Assembly: GCA_012295225.1 (NCBI GenBank)
Contig: WMKK01000016.1
Coordinates: 126,037 to 190,036, forward strand
Direction: 5' to 3'
Length of the DNA: 64,000 nucleotides
Origin: Ostreococcus mediterraneus
Lineage: Eukaryota > Chlorophyta > Mamiellophyceae > Mamiellales > Bathycoccaceae
Part shown: positions 29,706 through 39,138 of the stretch, in pieces
Layout: every line of letters begins with the position of its first letter
Numbering within the stretch: position 1 is the first letter of the stretch
The notes under the pieces: generated by a model
Database searches by the model: none
What the model saw: the letters and a program-made list of their open reading frames with translations, nothing else
What the model was told of the DNA's origin: nothing
Program-made: the position numbers and the translations under genes

Positions 29706-30602
29706 CTAATCGCGCGAACGGTCGCGGAAATCGCGGCTATCTCTTCTTCGCACGCGACGCTCGCCGTCGCCTCTCGTGGGCGAACGACTGCGTCGTCGAT
29801 GCCTGCTATGATCGTGCGTCGCCGTCGTCGTTTGAGGTTTTCCTAAATCTATATACTTGAACTTTTCATCAATCTCATAGAGCGCCAATAATGTCTTTGC
29901 GACAATTTCCAAGTCTTCCAACACCGCGCCGTCGACCAGTCGCCACCACGGCGGCGCCGTCGGTAACGCCACACCGGCGCGCCTTGCTGCTAAATAAATG
30001 CACCCACATGCAATCACATCAGGTTTGAATCGTACGCAAAGAGGTGTCAGAAAGCTGTCGTTGCACATCACCCACGCTTTTCGCGTCAATTCTTCGTCTA
30101 AATTGAGGCACGCGCACAACGCATACGCGTACTTTTGAGGCGCCGAACAGTGCGCAAAAAAACCAAACTCTTTGAGCATCACCATCTCCATGAAATGTGC
30201 CGTACTCTTGGCGTTTTCATACTCGGGAGTGTTGATAATGAATACTCCCTTGGGTTCACCCTCGGCGAGTTCTTGTGCGTGTCTTATGCAGTTCAACACG
30301 TCTCGCGTCTTGCGCACGTTTTCCTCCAACTTGCACGCGAGCGTGATAGACGCCGTCACCACCGCCTTCATGTCGTAGACCGTGAGAGACTTCTTGGCGT
30401 AAAATCGATGCATGAGAGTTTGCGCAGTGGTCGTGACGACGAAATCGACCTCCAAAAGCTCGCACGCACAGGCAATCAGGGATGCACCGTACGCGCGCTG
30501 ATTGAATTCACACAACTCATCAACGCCCTGACGACGACTTGGGGTGTCGTTCACGTCGTGCGTGATGTAGAAATTATCCACAGTTGACGGTGTGACTATC
30601 AT
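29706..30602 (-). CDS. CYCL: Cyclin L-type RS cyclin
   Basis: Single exon of 298 residues. Two cyclin folds occupy about residues 25-245: LIACACELLEVDFVVTTTAQTLMHRFYAKKS, then VVTASITLACKLEENVRKTRDVLN, and the second box with AWVMCNDSFLTPLCVRFKPDVIACGCIYLAARRAGVALP. The order and the PPWWRLVDG motif fit cyclin L/K/T transcriptional cyclins. The short C-terminal tail rich in Arg/Ser/Asp (RHRRRSRSPTRG... RDSRDFRDRSRD) points to cyclin L, the partner of CDK11 (CDKG in plants) in transcription and splicing. The shortened RS tail is consistent with this compact genome. It is convergent with the phosphatase, 132 bases apart. Confidence 0.85.
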   Translation of the reverse strand: MIVTPSTVDNFYITHDVNDTPSRRQGVDELCEFNQRAYGASLIACACELLEVDFVVTTTAQTLMHRFYAKKSLTVYDMKAVVTASITLACKLEENVRKTRDVLNCIRHAQELAEGEPKGVFIINTPEYENAKSTAHFMEMVMLKEFGFFAHCSAPQKYAYALCACLNLDEELTRKAWVMCNDSFLTPLCVRFKPDVIACGCIYLAARRAGVALPTAPPWWRLVDGAVLEDLEIVAKTLLALYEIDEKFKYIDLGKPQTTTATHDHSRHRRRSRSPTRGDGERRVRRRDSRDFRDRSRD

Positions 30603-30788
30603 CGCAACCGTGGGCGGCGACGACGTGGACCTCTTGGGTGCGACTCGCGAGCGCGCCGCGCGCCGTCAAGTAACGCTCTCGTCTGTGCGAGTAAGGGATT
30701 TTTGTCTCTGCGCACACGTCGTCAGGGATTTGATTTGATTTGATTTGATTTTTTCATGAAATCATGACCTACAACTAACCTATTCATA

Positions 30789-31922
30789 CTACATCAACCG
30801 AACTTGAAGCAATCCCGATTGCGGTTCGCTAAATCGCCATCGCTCTTGGTGCAAGAAGGTCTCGACAGCGACGGGCAAACGAGACGGCGTCCTCGATCCC
30901 ACTGTGTGGTGGCCCGTGCCCACGAGTACGTGCGCGTAGGGCTCTCCACTATCACGTAAACGTGGCAGTTCGCGACGTAATATCGACAGCGCCTCTGTGA
31001 CGTGCAAGCCGTGCAAGTCAATCGTTCCGCTGCGACCGCCACCGCGGTTGGCGTAAATGTTTGCCGCCGCGTCTGCGTGCGCCGCTGACATTTTTGCCGC
31101 CGCTTCTCGCCCTTGACGGGATAATTCTTTCGCCAGCGCTTTATTTCCAGCCAAGAATGCATTAGTTGCTTGCTCATAGCACACATTTCGTACGCGTGCG
31201 TGATCTCTAGCCTCGTCTCGAGTCGATTGATAGAGCTGTGACACCGCCGCGCCGGTTTCAACCCACTCAATTTTCGTACCCTCCGAAGGCGCTTCACTGC
31301 GCATATTCTTCGTCATCAATGTCGATGACGTAGATGCTGACGTAGACGCTTTCCATAGCGATGCCGCCGACGCCTTGTTCACGTTTGACATTCCACCAGA
31401 CAAGAAAATCTTCTTGGGAAGCGCGTCTTCGTCTTCGCGCTCGACATCCACTCGCGCCGACCCGCGCCCACCCCCGAGCGATGGAAACGCCTCAACGTCA
31501 TCCAAAACCGGTGCTTCAATCTCCGGCACATCTTCATCCATCAATAACTCAATCGCAAGCTCCACATCCCCCCCAGTATTCATCAACGCCTCTTCCAAAC
31601 ACGCCGCGTCCACGTCGGGAAAGCTTTCGCACAAAAACGCCAAGCTCTCGTCAAAACCACCGTCGCCCACCACGGGCGCGGCCACCGCGTGGTCGGCGTG
31701 GGCCACCCACGAATGAGGCTCATCGAACCCGACGCCCCCGTCCCCGTCCCCGTCCTCGTCGTCGCACACCAACCCGAGCGAATCGAACGCATTCGCCAGC
31801 GCCCGCGCTCGTCCCCCGTCCTCCTCCTCCTCCTCCGCGATCGTCGTCGTCGACCGTCCGACGCCACCGCCACCGCGCGGTCGTTCGACGACGAAACTCG
31901 CCGCCGATGGATTCAACGCCAT
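30789..31922 (-). CDS. CID5/CID7-like protein: PAM2 motif, CUE-like domain, DUF1771 and SMR domain
   Basis: Protein of 377 residues. The first residues MALNPSAASFVV fit the PAM2 motif (LNPxAxxFxP) that binds the MLLE domain of poly(A)-binding protein. Residues about 90-125 (SLAFLCESFPDVDAACLEEA..NTGGDVELAIELL) are CUE-like ubiquitin-binding sequence. Residues about 240-300 (RDEARDHARVRNVCYEQATNAFLAGNKALAKELSRQGREAA) are the DUF1771 helix pair that often precedes SMR. The SMR domain follows with DLHGLHVTEAL and HVLVGTGHH. In Arabidopsis this architecture occurs in the CTC-interacting-domain proteins CID5-CID7. Roles in mRNA surveillance are suggested by SMR endonucleases such as Cue2/NONU-1, which act at collided ribosomes. 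Whether this one cleaves RNA is not known. Confidence 0.8.
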   Translation of the reverse strand: MALNPSAASFVVERPRGGGGVGRSTTTIAEEEEEDGGRARALANAFDSLGLVCDDEDGDGDGGVGFDEPHSWVAHADHAVAAPVVGDGGFDESLAFLCESFPDVDAACLEEALMNTGGDVELAIELLMDEDVPEIEAPVLDDVEAFPSLGGGRGSARVDVEREDEDALPKKIFLSGGMSNVNKASAASLWKASTSASTSSTLMTKNMRSEAPSEGTKIEWVETGAAVSQLYQSTRDEARDHARVRNVCYEQATNAFLAGNKALAKELSRQGREAAAKMSAAHADAAANIYANRGGGRSGTIDLHGLHVTEALSILRRELPRLRDSGEPYAHVLVGTGHHTVGSRTPSRLPVAVETFLHQERWRFSEPQSGLLQVRLM

Positions 31923-32073
31923 GGCCCGCGGCGACGACGACGCGACGACGACGCGACGTCTGGCGACGACGCGGGCGATCGGTCAGTCACGTGGCTTGGA
32001 ATGGATAAAACAGCGCTGACGCAGCACCGTTGACTCGACGACATATATCGACGACGACATTCGACATTCGACG

Positions 32074-33582
32074 ATGATGGGTGATGATGATTGGTGTGGG
32101 TATCCAAAGTACGCGACGCGATGCGATGCGTGCGACGAGGTTGTCGTGCGTGGAGTGCGCGCGCCGAGATGCGTCGTTATGTTTGATGACCACGACGCGA
32201 CGGTTAGAGGTGCCGAGGTTGATGATGTTGATGACGCTGACGGTGCGTCGTTGGTGATGTGTGACGTGAGGATTGATGTGAAACGAGGGCGAATTATGAG
32301 TGTTCGTCGACACGCGTCGAGGTCGACGCCCGTCGTTGGTGATGCGACGACCGTGGTTGACGTGGACGCGCGAGGCGGGGTGATGCTGCCGTGCTTTGCG
32401 GATATACATACGCACATCGACAAGGCGCACACGTGTGAACGAAGCGCGAATATCGATGGTTCATTGCGTGGAGCGGATGATGCGTGCACGCGGGATGCAA
32501 AATATTGGTCTGTGGATGATTGTAAGCGACGGATGGATTTTGCGTTGAAGTGCGCGTACTGTTACGGAACGTCTGCGTTGCGGACGCATTTGATGAGCAG
32601 TGATCCCGTGCAAAAGGAATACGCATGGGAAGCGTTTAGACAACTGCGAAGCGAATGGGAGGGGAAGATCGAACTTCAAGGCGTGTCCTTGTCGGTGTTG
32701 AGTTTCTTTCGAGATGAGGTTCGCGCGAGAGAATTGGCGAGCGAGGTTCGCGCTTCTGGCGGCGTTTTTGGCTGCGCCGTGAGTTGTAGCGACGAGGGAG
32801 GCACCGCACTCGATGATGTCACAACGTGTGGAGATGAAATTCATGGCTTATTAGACGTTGTGTTCACCATTGCGAATGAATTTGGTTTGGATTTGGACTT
32901 TCACGTGGATGAGAATGGCAACGTCGAGTCGAGAGGTTTGCTGCACATTGCGCAAGCCGCGATGCGCAACAACTTCCAAGGCTCGATTGTGTGTGGACAC
33001 TGCTGCGCATTAGCCGTGCAACCCGATGATGTGGCGGCAGAGATTATAGAAGCCACACGAAAAGCTAACATCACCGTGGTTAGCCTGCCTCAAGTGAATC
33101 AATGGTTGCAAAATCGAGATCCATACGGCGCCAAGACGCCAACGCGTAGAGGCGTGACGCGTGTCAAAGAATTAGCCACAGCAGGCGTACCAGTGTGCTT
33201 GGCGAGCGATAACACGCGCGATCAGTTTTTCGCTTATGGTGACTGTGACATGCTCGACGTATTTCGCACAAGTATCTTTATCGCGCACTTGGATCGATGT
33301 GGAAACGATGGAACGTTGGCATCATGGCCACTGTCTGTCGCAGCAAATCCTGCACGAGCGATGAAACTCGATAAAACCTTTGGATACATCGCTCCAGGTG
33401 CAAAGGCAGATTTCATATTATTCCACGCTCGCACGTATTCTGAGTTATTTTCCCGCCCACAGCACGATCGTGTGCTCATTCGTCATGGAATACGAGTGCA
33501 ATTGCGGTTACCCGAGTACACCGAACTCGATGACTTGAACGCAAAACGTGAAGACGCTGATGCAACAACGATTCCGGCGTAG
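32074..33582 (+). CDS. Cytosine deaminase-like metallo-dependent amidohydrolase
   Basis: Single exon of 502 residues. Metal-ligand motifs of the amidohydrolase fold are in order: HTHIDKAHT (residues about 112), DFHVDEN (about 273), CGHCCAL (about 310) and LASDNTRDQF (about 378). These match CodA/cytosine deaminase and related N-isopropylammelide hydrolases (HxHxDK, HxxE, GH, SDN.RD). The C-terminal strand with GYIAPGAKADFILFHA is also typical. A cytosolic pyrimidine or related heterocycle deamination is the likely activity; substrate cannot be fixed by eye. The N-terminal 75 residues are Asp/Val rich and match nothing I know. Such CodA-type enzymes are mainly bacterial, so lateral origin is possible, though base composition resembles its neighbours. 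Confidence 0.82.
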   Translation: MMGDDDWCGYPKYATRCDACDEVVVRGVRAPRCVVMFDDHDATVRGAEVDDVDDADGASLVMCDVRIDVKRGRIMSVRRHASRSTPVVGDATTVVDVDARGGVMLPCFADIHTHIDKAHTCERSANIDGSLRGADDACTRDAKYWSVDDCKRRMDFALKCAYCYGTSALRTHLMSSDPVQKEYAWEAFRQLRSEWEGKIELQGVSLSVLSFFRDEVRARELASEVRASGGVFGCAVSCSDEGGTALDDVTTCGDEIHGLLDVVFTIANEFGLDLDFHVDENGNVESRGLLHIAQAAMRNNFQGSIVCGHCCALAVQPDDVAAEIIEATRKANITVVSLPQVNQWLQNRDPYGAKTPTRRGVTRVKELATAGVPVCLASDNTRDQFFAYGDCDMLDVFRTSIFIAHLDRCGNDGTLASWPLSVAANPARAMKLDKTFGYIAPGAKADFILFHARTYSELFSRPQHDRVLIRHGIRVQLRLPEYTELDDLNAKREDADATTIPA

Positions 33583-33637
33583 GCTTATTGTTTACCTTGA
33601 TGGTCTAAACACTTGCATTACTATGTCTATGCTACTA

Positions 33638-35914
33638 CTAAGCTAAGAGCGCCCCTTCGAGTTGCTTTTTTGCGACGCTCGCGTGCGGTAATCCGCGTAC
33701 AAGTGTGCTCGCCCAGTGTTTGTGAGCGCGTGAAGCATTCAACGTTTGCAAGCTCACGAGCGCGCTTGATATGAGAAGAACCTCCAGAGAATTGCGCTCG
33801 CGAGAATGAGGTAGATGACGCAAAACATTGCATGCGCAATGAAAAGTATTCCGTACCATAGCTGCCGAAGTTTTGTTCAATTCAAACGTTTCCTTGGCTT
33901 CTGAAACGAGCGATGAAGTGAGGTGCGTGAAATGCCGACACATCACAAACGCACTCTCGGGCGCATGATTTGCGGCAAATATCACCACGCGCGCTAATAT
34001 ATCGAGCACTAGTGATGAAACTGGAACGTCATCGTGGATGACGCCGTGCATTGTGAGTACCGTGGGTATTCCTACCTGGGATATGCGTTCAAATTCACCC
34101 AAGGAGATGCGCGGCAGAACAACGACGCATGCCACCAGCAAACTTTGACGAAATTCGGCCAAATTCCCTCCTACAATGCCTTGTAAAGCTTGTAAAAGTT
34201 CAACGAGTATATCATCACCCGCATCTGCGCCGTAGAGTTTCAAAACGTCCACCATCAGCGATGATATTGCCCCTGTCTGGAGTGAAGGCGGGATGGGGCG
34301 GAGCACCAAGTCAACACGCGCGAGACTCATGACGGAATCCATCCGAACACGCGTATCCCATTCGATGCTAATCGCCGCCATTTGATCCGCCTCTTGAAAT
34401 GCCTCGAGATCATATTCGCTCAACGGATGTGTTTCGTATAACCTGCCAAGTCCTTTGCAGAGTTGGCTCAAGAGCGTGGAAGCCATGACTTGCGTCGTGG
34501 TCAATCTATGCTTTCGTGACCAATCGATGACGTGACAGAGGGCGAGAAGAATGCCTTCAGGAAACGTTTTCGCCACGATGTCAACTTGTACTTGATTGTT
34601 TGTCAACGACACGATACTTTTGAGCGCATCTAGGGCAAAGTATGATCCATGAAGTGAATCTGATGAGGAAGCGTCACTTAGGAATGTTGGCGTCAGCATC
34701 GGGAGAACGACATACAGCAAGCCTTCTCGTAAATCAAGCACGGATGTATTTCCATTTTCACGTTTGAACAACGCATCGCAGAGAGACGATAACGCATCTG
34801 ATGCTTTTGTACTGTCGAAATCGCTCGGAATATTGCGCAGAAAATCAGCAAAAGCGGCCAGCAAGTACGGCGGCGCCACTGAACTTGATCTGTAGCGAGC
34901 CAAGCTAGGAGACACATGCAACGCAGCGATGATTATGCTCGCCTGCAATGGGTGTGCAACAGCAGTTTGAATCAATCGTTGAGACGTGAGCACAGGATTA
35001 ACGAGCATGGGCCACACTAATTCGTTTGCTAAATTTGTCGCCATGCGACTTGACACATTCGCATTCGCACTTGATGTAATTCTGTTCAACAATGCGATCA
35101 AGTCGCGCTCGATTTCGGCCAGTCGCTTATCATCATGCGTTTGAATTAATTTTCGTAGCAATATGAAGCGATCAGAGCAAAGTATGTCAAAGTGCACGCT
35201 CGATCCTGGAACGTTTTGCATCACTTTTGCAGCTTTTTCGCGCGAATCACACGCCAACAATTCTTGTAAGAATTCCTCTTGCTTTGAGACCTTCGGAGCA
35301 GTGAATGCGACGCGCATCTGCGCAATGCGATCTTCATTATTAGTTTTCACGACTGTTTGTGTATCTGTGGTCGCATTCTTGACTTCCTTGGCCGTCGATA
35401 TGGATAACGTCAACTGTTCGACGACGTCTCGAGGCGTTTCACTCGCAAATAAAGCCTTCATCATTGCGATTTTGGCCAATATTTCTGCATTGTTTAGTGC
35501 ACTATGAAACAACTCAATCATTTCACATTGCGTGATTAACACTGCGAATATCGACGTCGATATTGACCATTTTGCGCGACGACAGAATGGGTCCACAGCG
35601 TCTACAATTGCACAACCCCGGTCATCGACTAGTCTAGTGCACCAAACTCCGAGCATAATGTCAAAAACGCAACGACGTACGTCTAATGAATGATTACGAG
35701 GTTTTCGTAATATCCTACGCAAGCCAGGTACGATGATTGTGTCTAAAGTTCCGTCGTTGGTGTCGCCGCGCAATGCGTGCGCGTCGAGCGCATGAAACAA
35801 GGGCTCGAGCTCTGATTCGATCAACGCCTCATCGTTGTCAAATGACTTCAGGCGCAGTAACTCCAACGCTCGCGACGTACTAGTACTCGTGATGTCGACG
35901 ACCGACTCCGTCAT
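33638..35914 (-). CDS. Large helical-repeat protein of unknown function
   Basis: The frame is open from a GTG at 35947, but its first ATG is at 35914 (MTESVVDITSTSTSRALELL), giving 758 residues. No domain is recognised. The sequence is almost wholly helical in character, with alternating Leu/Ala/Val-rich helices and short polar turns typical of HEAT/ARM-like solenoids (for example ALQGIVGGNLAEFRQSLLVA and VSSLVLDILARVVIFAANHA). A charged linker lies around residues 170-230. No signal or membrane segment. It may be a scaffold, a transport receptor or a nuclear complex subunit. The start codon overlaps the stop of a tiny upstream ORF by four bases (ATGA). It has lower GC than most neighbours. 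Confidence 0.7.
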   Translation of the reverse strand: MTESVVDITSTSTSRALELLRLKSFDNDEALIESELEPLFHALDAHALRGDTNDGTLDTIIVPGLRRILRKPRNHSLDVRRCVFDIMLGVWCTRLVDDRGCAIVDAVDPFCRRAKWSISTSIFAVLITQCEMIELFHSALNNAEILAKIAMMKALFASETPRDVVEQLTLSISTAKEVKNATTDTQTVVKTNNEDRIAQMRVAFTAPKVSKQEEFLQELLACDSREKAAKVMQNVPGSSVHFDILCSDRFILLRKLIQTHDDKRLAEIERDLIALLNRITSSANANVSSRMATNLANELVWPMLVNPVLTSQRLIQTAVAHPLQASIIIAALHVSPSLARYRSSSVAPPYLLAAFADFLRNIPSDFDSTKASDALSSLCDALFKRENGNTSVLDLREGLLYVVLPMLTPTFLSDASSSDSLHGSYFALDALKSIVSLTNNQVQVDIVAKTFPEGILLALCHVIDWSRKHRLTTTQVMASTLLSQLCKGLGRLYETHPLSEYDLEAFQEADQMAAISIEWDTRVRMDSVMSLARVDLVLRPIPPSLQTGAISSLMVDVLKLYGADAGDDILVELLQALQGIVGGNLAEFRQSLLVACVVVLPRISLGEFERISQVGIPTVLTMHGVIHDDVPVSSLVLDILARVVIFAANHAPESAFVMCRHFTHLTSSLVSEAKETFELNKTSAAMVRNTFHCACNVLRHLPHSRERNSLEVLLISSALVSLQTLNASRAHKHWASTLVRGLPHASVAKKQLEGALLA

Positions 35915-36066
35915 CGCCCGTGCGCGTGCTTCTGCGACTGATACCACCTGAGTACTTTGCGTGGAAGGAAGTAGACAGCGACGACTAGATACAAGACGAG
36001 CAAGACAAAGTCTAAAGGCTTTAAAGCGTAAATGATAACGTTGTTGTTGTTCGTATCGTCATCCAT
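35911..36066 (-). CDS. Candidate 51-residue single-pass membrane microprotein or uORF
   Basis: An ATG at 36066 opens a frame of 51 residues: MDDDTNNNNVIIYALKP, a hydrophobic helix LDFVLLVLYLVVAVYFLP, and a basic tail PRKVLRWYQSQKHAHGR. The layout (acidic head, one helix, positive tail) looks like a real single-span protein. Its TGA overlaps the ATG of the solenoid gene in ATGA. It may be an upstream ORF on the same transcript, a separate small gene, or chance. I know of no named homologue. Confidence 0.4.
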   Translation of the reverse strand: MDDDTNNNNVIIYALKPLDFVLLVLYLVVAVYFLPRKVLRWYQSQKHAHGR

Positions 36067-36176
36067 GAAAAGTTGACGAGCGCTGAACGAGGATTTGTTG
36101 CGTTCACTCGGTGAGTGTTGTTGTGGAGCAATTTGTTTTCGGCGACTATCAGTTCAGTTTCAGTTGTTACATTTTC

Positions 36177-37940
36177 CTATAATCCGGCCTTTTTAGCCGC
36201 TTTCGCTTTTTGGTTGTGATGCTTGTGTACAAAATCTTTCGCAGTGAAACCGCGCGTGGCTCGACCGCCAGTGCCACGGCCTCGACCGCCTCGACCACTA
36301 GAGCTACCCTCGCGCGGTTCTGGTATGGCTTTCCCCACCGAACTACCCGGTACGAATGGTGCCGCCTTACTAGATGGAACAAAATCTTCAGAGGCAAATC
36401 GGGCTTTATTTCCCCCTGCACCTAAACCTTCTATTTGGTTTGCGGCTATCTTTGCTCGCGCGAGGGCGATTGAAGAAGCTTCTTCTGCGGATGTTGCAAG
36501 AATTTTCTCTGCCCCTTCCTTCGGAGCGTGATATACTTTGCCACCTAACAAGTAGAATGTTCGTTTCATCGCACCTGATTGCGCATCCCGTGCGGGTTTA
36601 GATGATTCAATATCAAACTCATCCATTCCGATGGCGGTGTTGGCGACTTGCACGGGAAGGTCATCGAACGAATCGTCATATTCGTCCTCGTATTCCAAAT
36701 CGAGCATGGCTGTCAGCACTCGATGATCTTCTGCAGACCTCTCGAGGTCAATATCTCGGTTCACTTTACGCGCAAGAAAGTACCCGCTCGGAGTGAGTGC
36801 CGGTGCACTTCCAGTTGCAGTCGACTCGGTTTTGCGCAACGTCTGTAATGCCGCTGGGGGCCAACCAAGATTTCTGTCAAGTGTCGACAAATGAAGAGGA
36901 AGCGAGTCCTCAAACAAGTGCTGAGCGATGAGCTCTACGTTGGGCCCAAAATGATCAACGCACGCCTTAACAAATCCAATGCCAACATCAGGCAGCACAG
37001 CACGGACGGACTCGATTATAGAGACAACGTCTTTAGCAATACCAACGTATGCATCGTGAGCTGCATTCGCCTCATCAACGTTGCCCCCGTTGTGAGCATT
37101 CTGTAAGCTCGATATAGCAGCATTCAAAGAATCTCGTACGGCAGACAAGCTACTGCCATCCCTACATACACCTTCAAGCGAAGGAAGTGCCATACTTCGA
37201 ACTAACTCGAGAGATTCTATCAATTTTCCATCCCTCGTCACCCACTCCCGTGCCGGTGCGTACGCCACGACGAGTGAAACAAATGACACGGCAACGTCGT
37301 TAAAGTACACCAGCGCATCACTAACCGCTTCCGGGGGTAGATCTTCACTATCTACCGCATTGATCACTCTTGTGGTCATCTCCATCAAATTATCTCCCAC
37401 AATCGTCCCGCAACGAATAAAGTCATCCGTGAGCGTCGGTATCAACGCCACCGCTCGCGTCAACAACTCCTCTACTAACTCCCTATTCTCTCGTCCATAC
37501 AACACGCATACATCGATGAGCTTTGGAACATCAATTAATTCGTGTTTATCAATCAATCGCTGTCGCTCATCGCTCGTGGCGAGCGTACGGTCAATACGTT
37601 CATACGTCCCGTCGTTCACCGCGCGCGCGAGCGTCACAAACACATTCCTCGACAGCGCGTCCAACGCTCCTGTGCTCGTCGCCCCTCCTTCGTATTCATA
37701 CGGTCTGCGTTTAAACTGTAAGTACGTATCAATCCCTCGCCCCACGTCGCGTCCATGCGCGGCTATGAATGTCCAAAACTCCCTCGACGTCGCCCGAGAC
37801 GCACACGCGGTGAACACGGCGTTGAGCGCATCGACCGCTATCGACGCCTTGGACGCCTTGGACGACGACGACGCGCATTCGTCGTCATCGCCTGGTAAGA
37901 AGACGACGTTGGGCGTTATCAAGAGCGTGCGCGAAGACAT
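36177..37940 (-). CDS. ASCC2: ASCC2-like protein with CUE domain
   Basis: I place the start at the ATG at 37940 (587 residues), because the frame further upstream lies over the divergent HGH1 gene. The N-terminal half (REFWTFIAAHGRDVGRGIDTYLQF, GALDALSRNVFVTLARAVN) matches the helical region of ASCC2 that binds the ASCC3 helicase. The CUE domain is clear around residues 330-400: VVSIIESVRAVLPDVGIGFVKACVDHFGPNVELIAQHLFED followed by LPLHLSTLDRNLGW. The C-terminus contains RG repeats (SSGRGGRGRGTGGRATRG) and a basic end. In animals ASCC2 reads K63-linked ubiquitin in alkylation repair and in ribosome quality control (the trigger complex). The pairing with HGH1 (eEF2 folding factor) is a loose functional link only. 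Confidence 0.82.
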   Translation of the reverse strand: MSSRTLLITPNVVFLPGDDDECASSSSKASKASIAVDALNAVFTACASRATSREFWTFIAAHGRDVGRGIDTYLQFKRRPYEYEGGATSTGALDALSRNVFVTLARAVNDGTYERIDRTLATSDERQRLIDKHELIDVPKLIDVCVLYGRENRELVEELLTRAVALIPTLTDDFIRCGTIVGDNLMEMTTRVINAVDSEDLPPEAVSDALVYFNDVAVSFVSLVVAYAPAREWVTRDGKLIESLELVRSMALPSLEGVCRDGSSLSAVRDSLNAAISSLQNAHNGGNVDEANAAHDAYVGIAKDVVSIIESVRAVLPDVGIGFVKACVDHFGPNVELIAQHLFEDSLPLHLSTLDRNLGWPPAALQTLRKTESTATGSAPALTPSGYFLARKVNRDIDLERSAEDHRVLTAMLDLEYEDEYDDSFDDLPVQVANTAIGMDEFDIESSKPARDAQSGAMKRTFYLLGGKVYHAPKEGAEKILATSAEEASSIALARAKIAANQIEGLGAGGNKARFASEDFVPSSKAAPFVPGSSVGKAIPEPREGSSSGRGGRGRGTGGRATRGFTAKDFVHKHHNQKAKAAKKAGL

Positions 37941-38091
37941 GCGCGACAACGTGCGACGACGAGTGGCGCACGAGTTGGCAAGGAAGGCGCGTGCGTGCGC
38001 ACTCGCTTCCAGTGCCCCACTGCGCGGCGCCGCACCGCACGACTTTGTACGACGCCGACGAGGGAGGTGGATTGAACGACACGCAGCAATC

Positions 38092-39138
38092 ATGGCTGGG
38101 GATGAATTAGACGAACTCATCGCGTTCACGAGCGATAAGACCCAAGCCGTGCGCGCGCAGGCGTTGGAAATCATCCAAGGCTTGACTGGCGGCGACGACG
38201 GGTGTGAAAAGTTGCGCACGAAGACGAACGAACTCGTGCCCAAGTTATTGAATGCCATAGGACGCGAAGGAGTGGAGAGTAAATATGCGGCGACGGCTTT
38301 GGTGAACCTCACGCACGATCCATGGGTGATTACGGAAGTGGTGAACAAGGGCGCGGTGGAGCGGGCGATGGATGGGATTCGCGACGGCGACGGCGCTCCA
38401 GTGAACTTGTTATTGTCGCTCTTAGCGAACGTCACCACGGCTGAGAGTGGCGTGCATGTGATATGTCAAGAAGGCAAAGCCTTAGAGGGGTTTTACGTCT
38501 CAAAGCTCATTCAGTTATTAACGACGGGGAAGCCAGAGGAGGAGTACGACCACGCGGCTTCGGTGCTTACGAACATTACGCGCGACCCAATTGGACGCCG
38601 CGTGTTCTTGGATCCAAAACGTGGCTTACTCGCATCGGTGATTCCATTCATGAGCCAAGCCAACGAGCTTCGACGCGAGCGCGTCGCTGCGGCGTTACGC
38701 AACTGCTGCATGGATGACATTCAACGACAGGCGTTGTTGAACTATGTCGGCACAAACGGTGGTGACTGTGAACACGAAGTCGTGCGCGCGCTGCTTCGAC
38801 CGATTAGCGGGAAGACTGTAGGTGCGGAGCTAAATGATCACGTTCGCCAAGCTTGCGCCGAGGCGATTTTTGCGTTAGCCAAAGACTCAGCTGGTCGAGA
38901 GGTGCTCGGCAAGCTCGACGCTCCCCGCCTGCTCCGGGACGGATACGAATTGGAAGAACACGCCGAAACGTGTGCGGCTTTGGTGGCGTGCGGAGAGCTG
39001 TTCATGAAGCACAACATGGTTCCAGCGGACTTGCAAGAAGGTTTGAATAATCCCCAGGCGTGCGAAGTCGTCGATGACGACGAGGGAATGGTCATGGGTC
39101 CAGGCTTTGGCGGTGGTTTCATCAACACCGTGGATTAA
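38092..39138 (+). CDS. HGH1: HGH1 (BRP16/FAM203) ARM-repeat chaperone for eEF2
   Basis: The ATG at 38092 gives 348 residues, the family length. ARM-like repeats run throughout: DELDELIAFTSDKTQAVRAQALEIIQGLTGG, VESKYAATALVNLTHDPWV, LLLSLLANVTTAESG, AASVLTNITRDPIGRRVFLDPKRGLLASVIPFM, then VAAALRNCCMDDIQRQALL and LRPISGKT. The block RVAAALRNCCMD is the HGH1 hallmark. In yeast Hgh1 acts with TRiC and Cns1 in folding elongation factor 2 in the cytosol. The end VMGPGFGGGFINTVD is species specific. The frame is open upstream to 37360 but that sequence lies antisense to ASCC2. It is divergent from ASCC2 with a 150-base shared promoter. Confidence 0.92.
   Translation: MAGDELDELIAFTSDKTQAVRAQALEIIQGLTGGDDGCEKLRTKTNELVPKLLNAIGREGVESKYAATALVNLTHDPWVITEVVNKGAVERAMDGIRDGDGAPVNLLLSLLANVTTAESGVHVICQEGKALEGFYVSKLIQLLTTGKPEEEYDHAASVLTNITRDPIGRRVFLDPKRGLLASVIPFMSQANELRRERVAAALRNCCMDDIQRQALLNYVGTNGGDCEHEVVRALLRPISGKTVGAELNDHVRQACAEAIFALAKDSAGREVLGKLDAPRLLRDGYELEEHAETCAALVACGELFMKHNMVPADLQEGLNNPQACEVVDDDEGMVMGPGFGGGFINTVD

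Noticed and set aside
37941-38438. N-terminal extension of the ASCC2 frame over the HGH1 gene
   Set aside because: The extra 166 residues are antisense to HGH1 and match nothing; the ATG at 37940 begins the conserved part.
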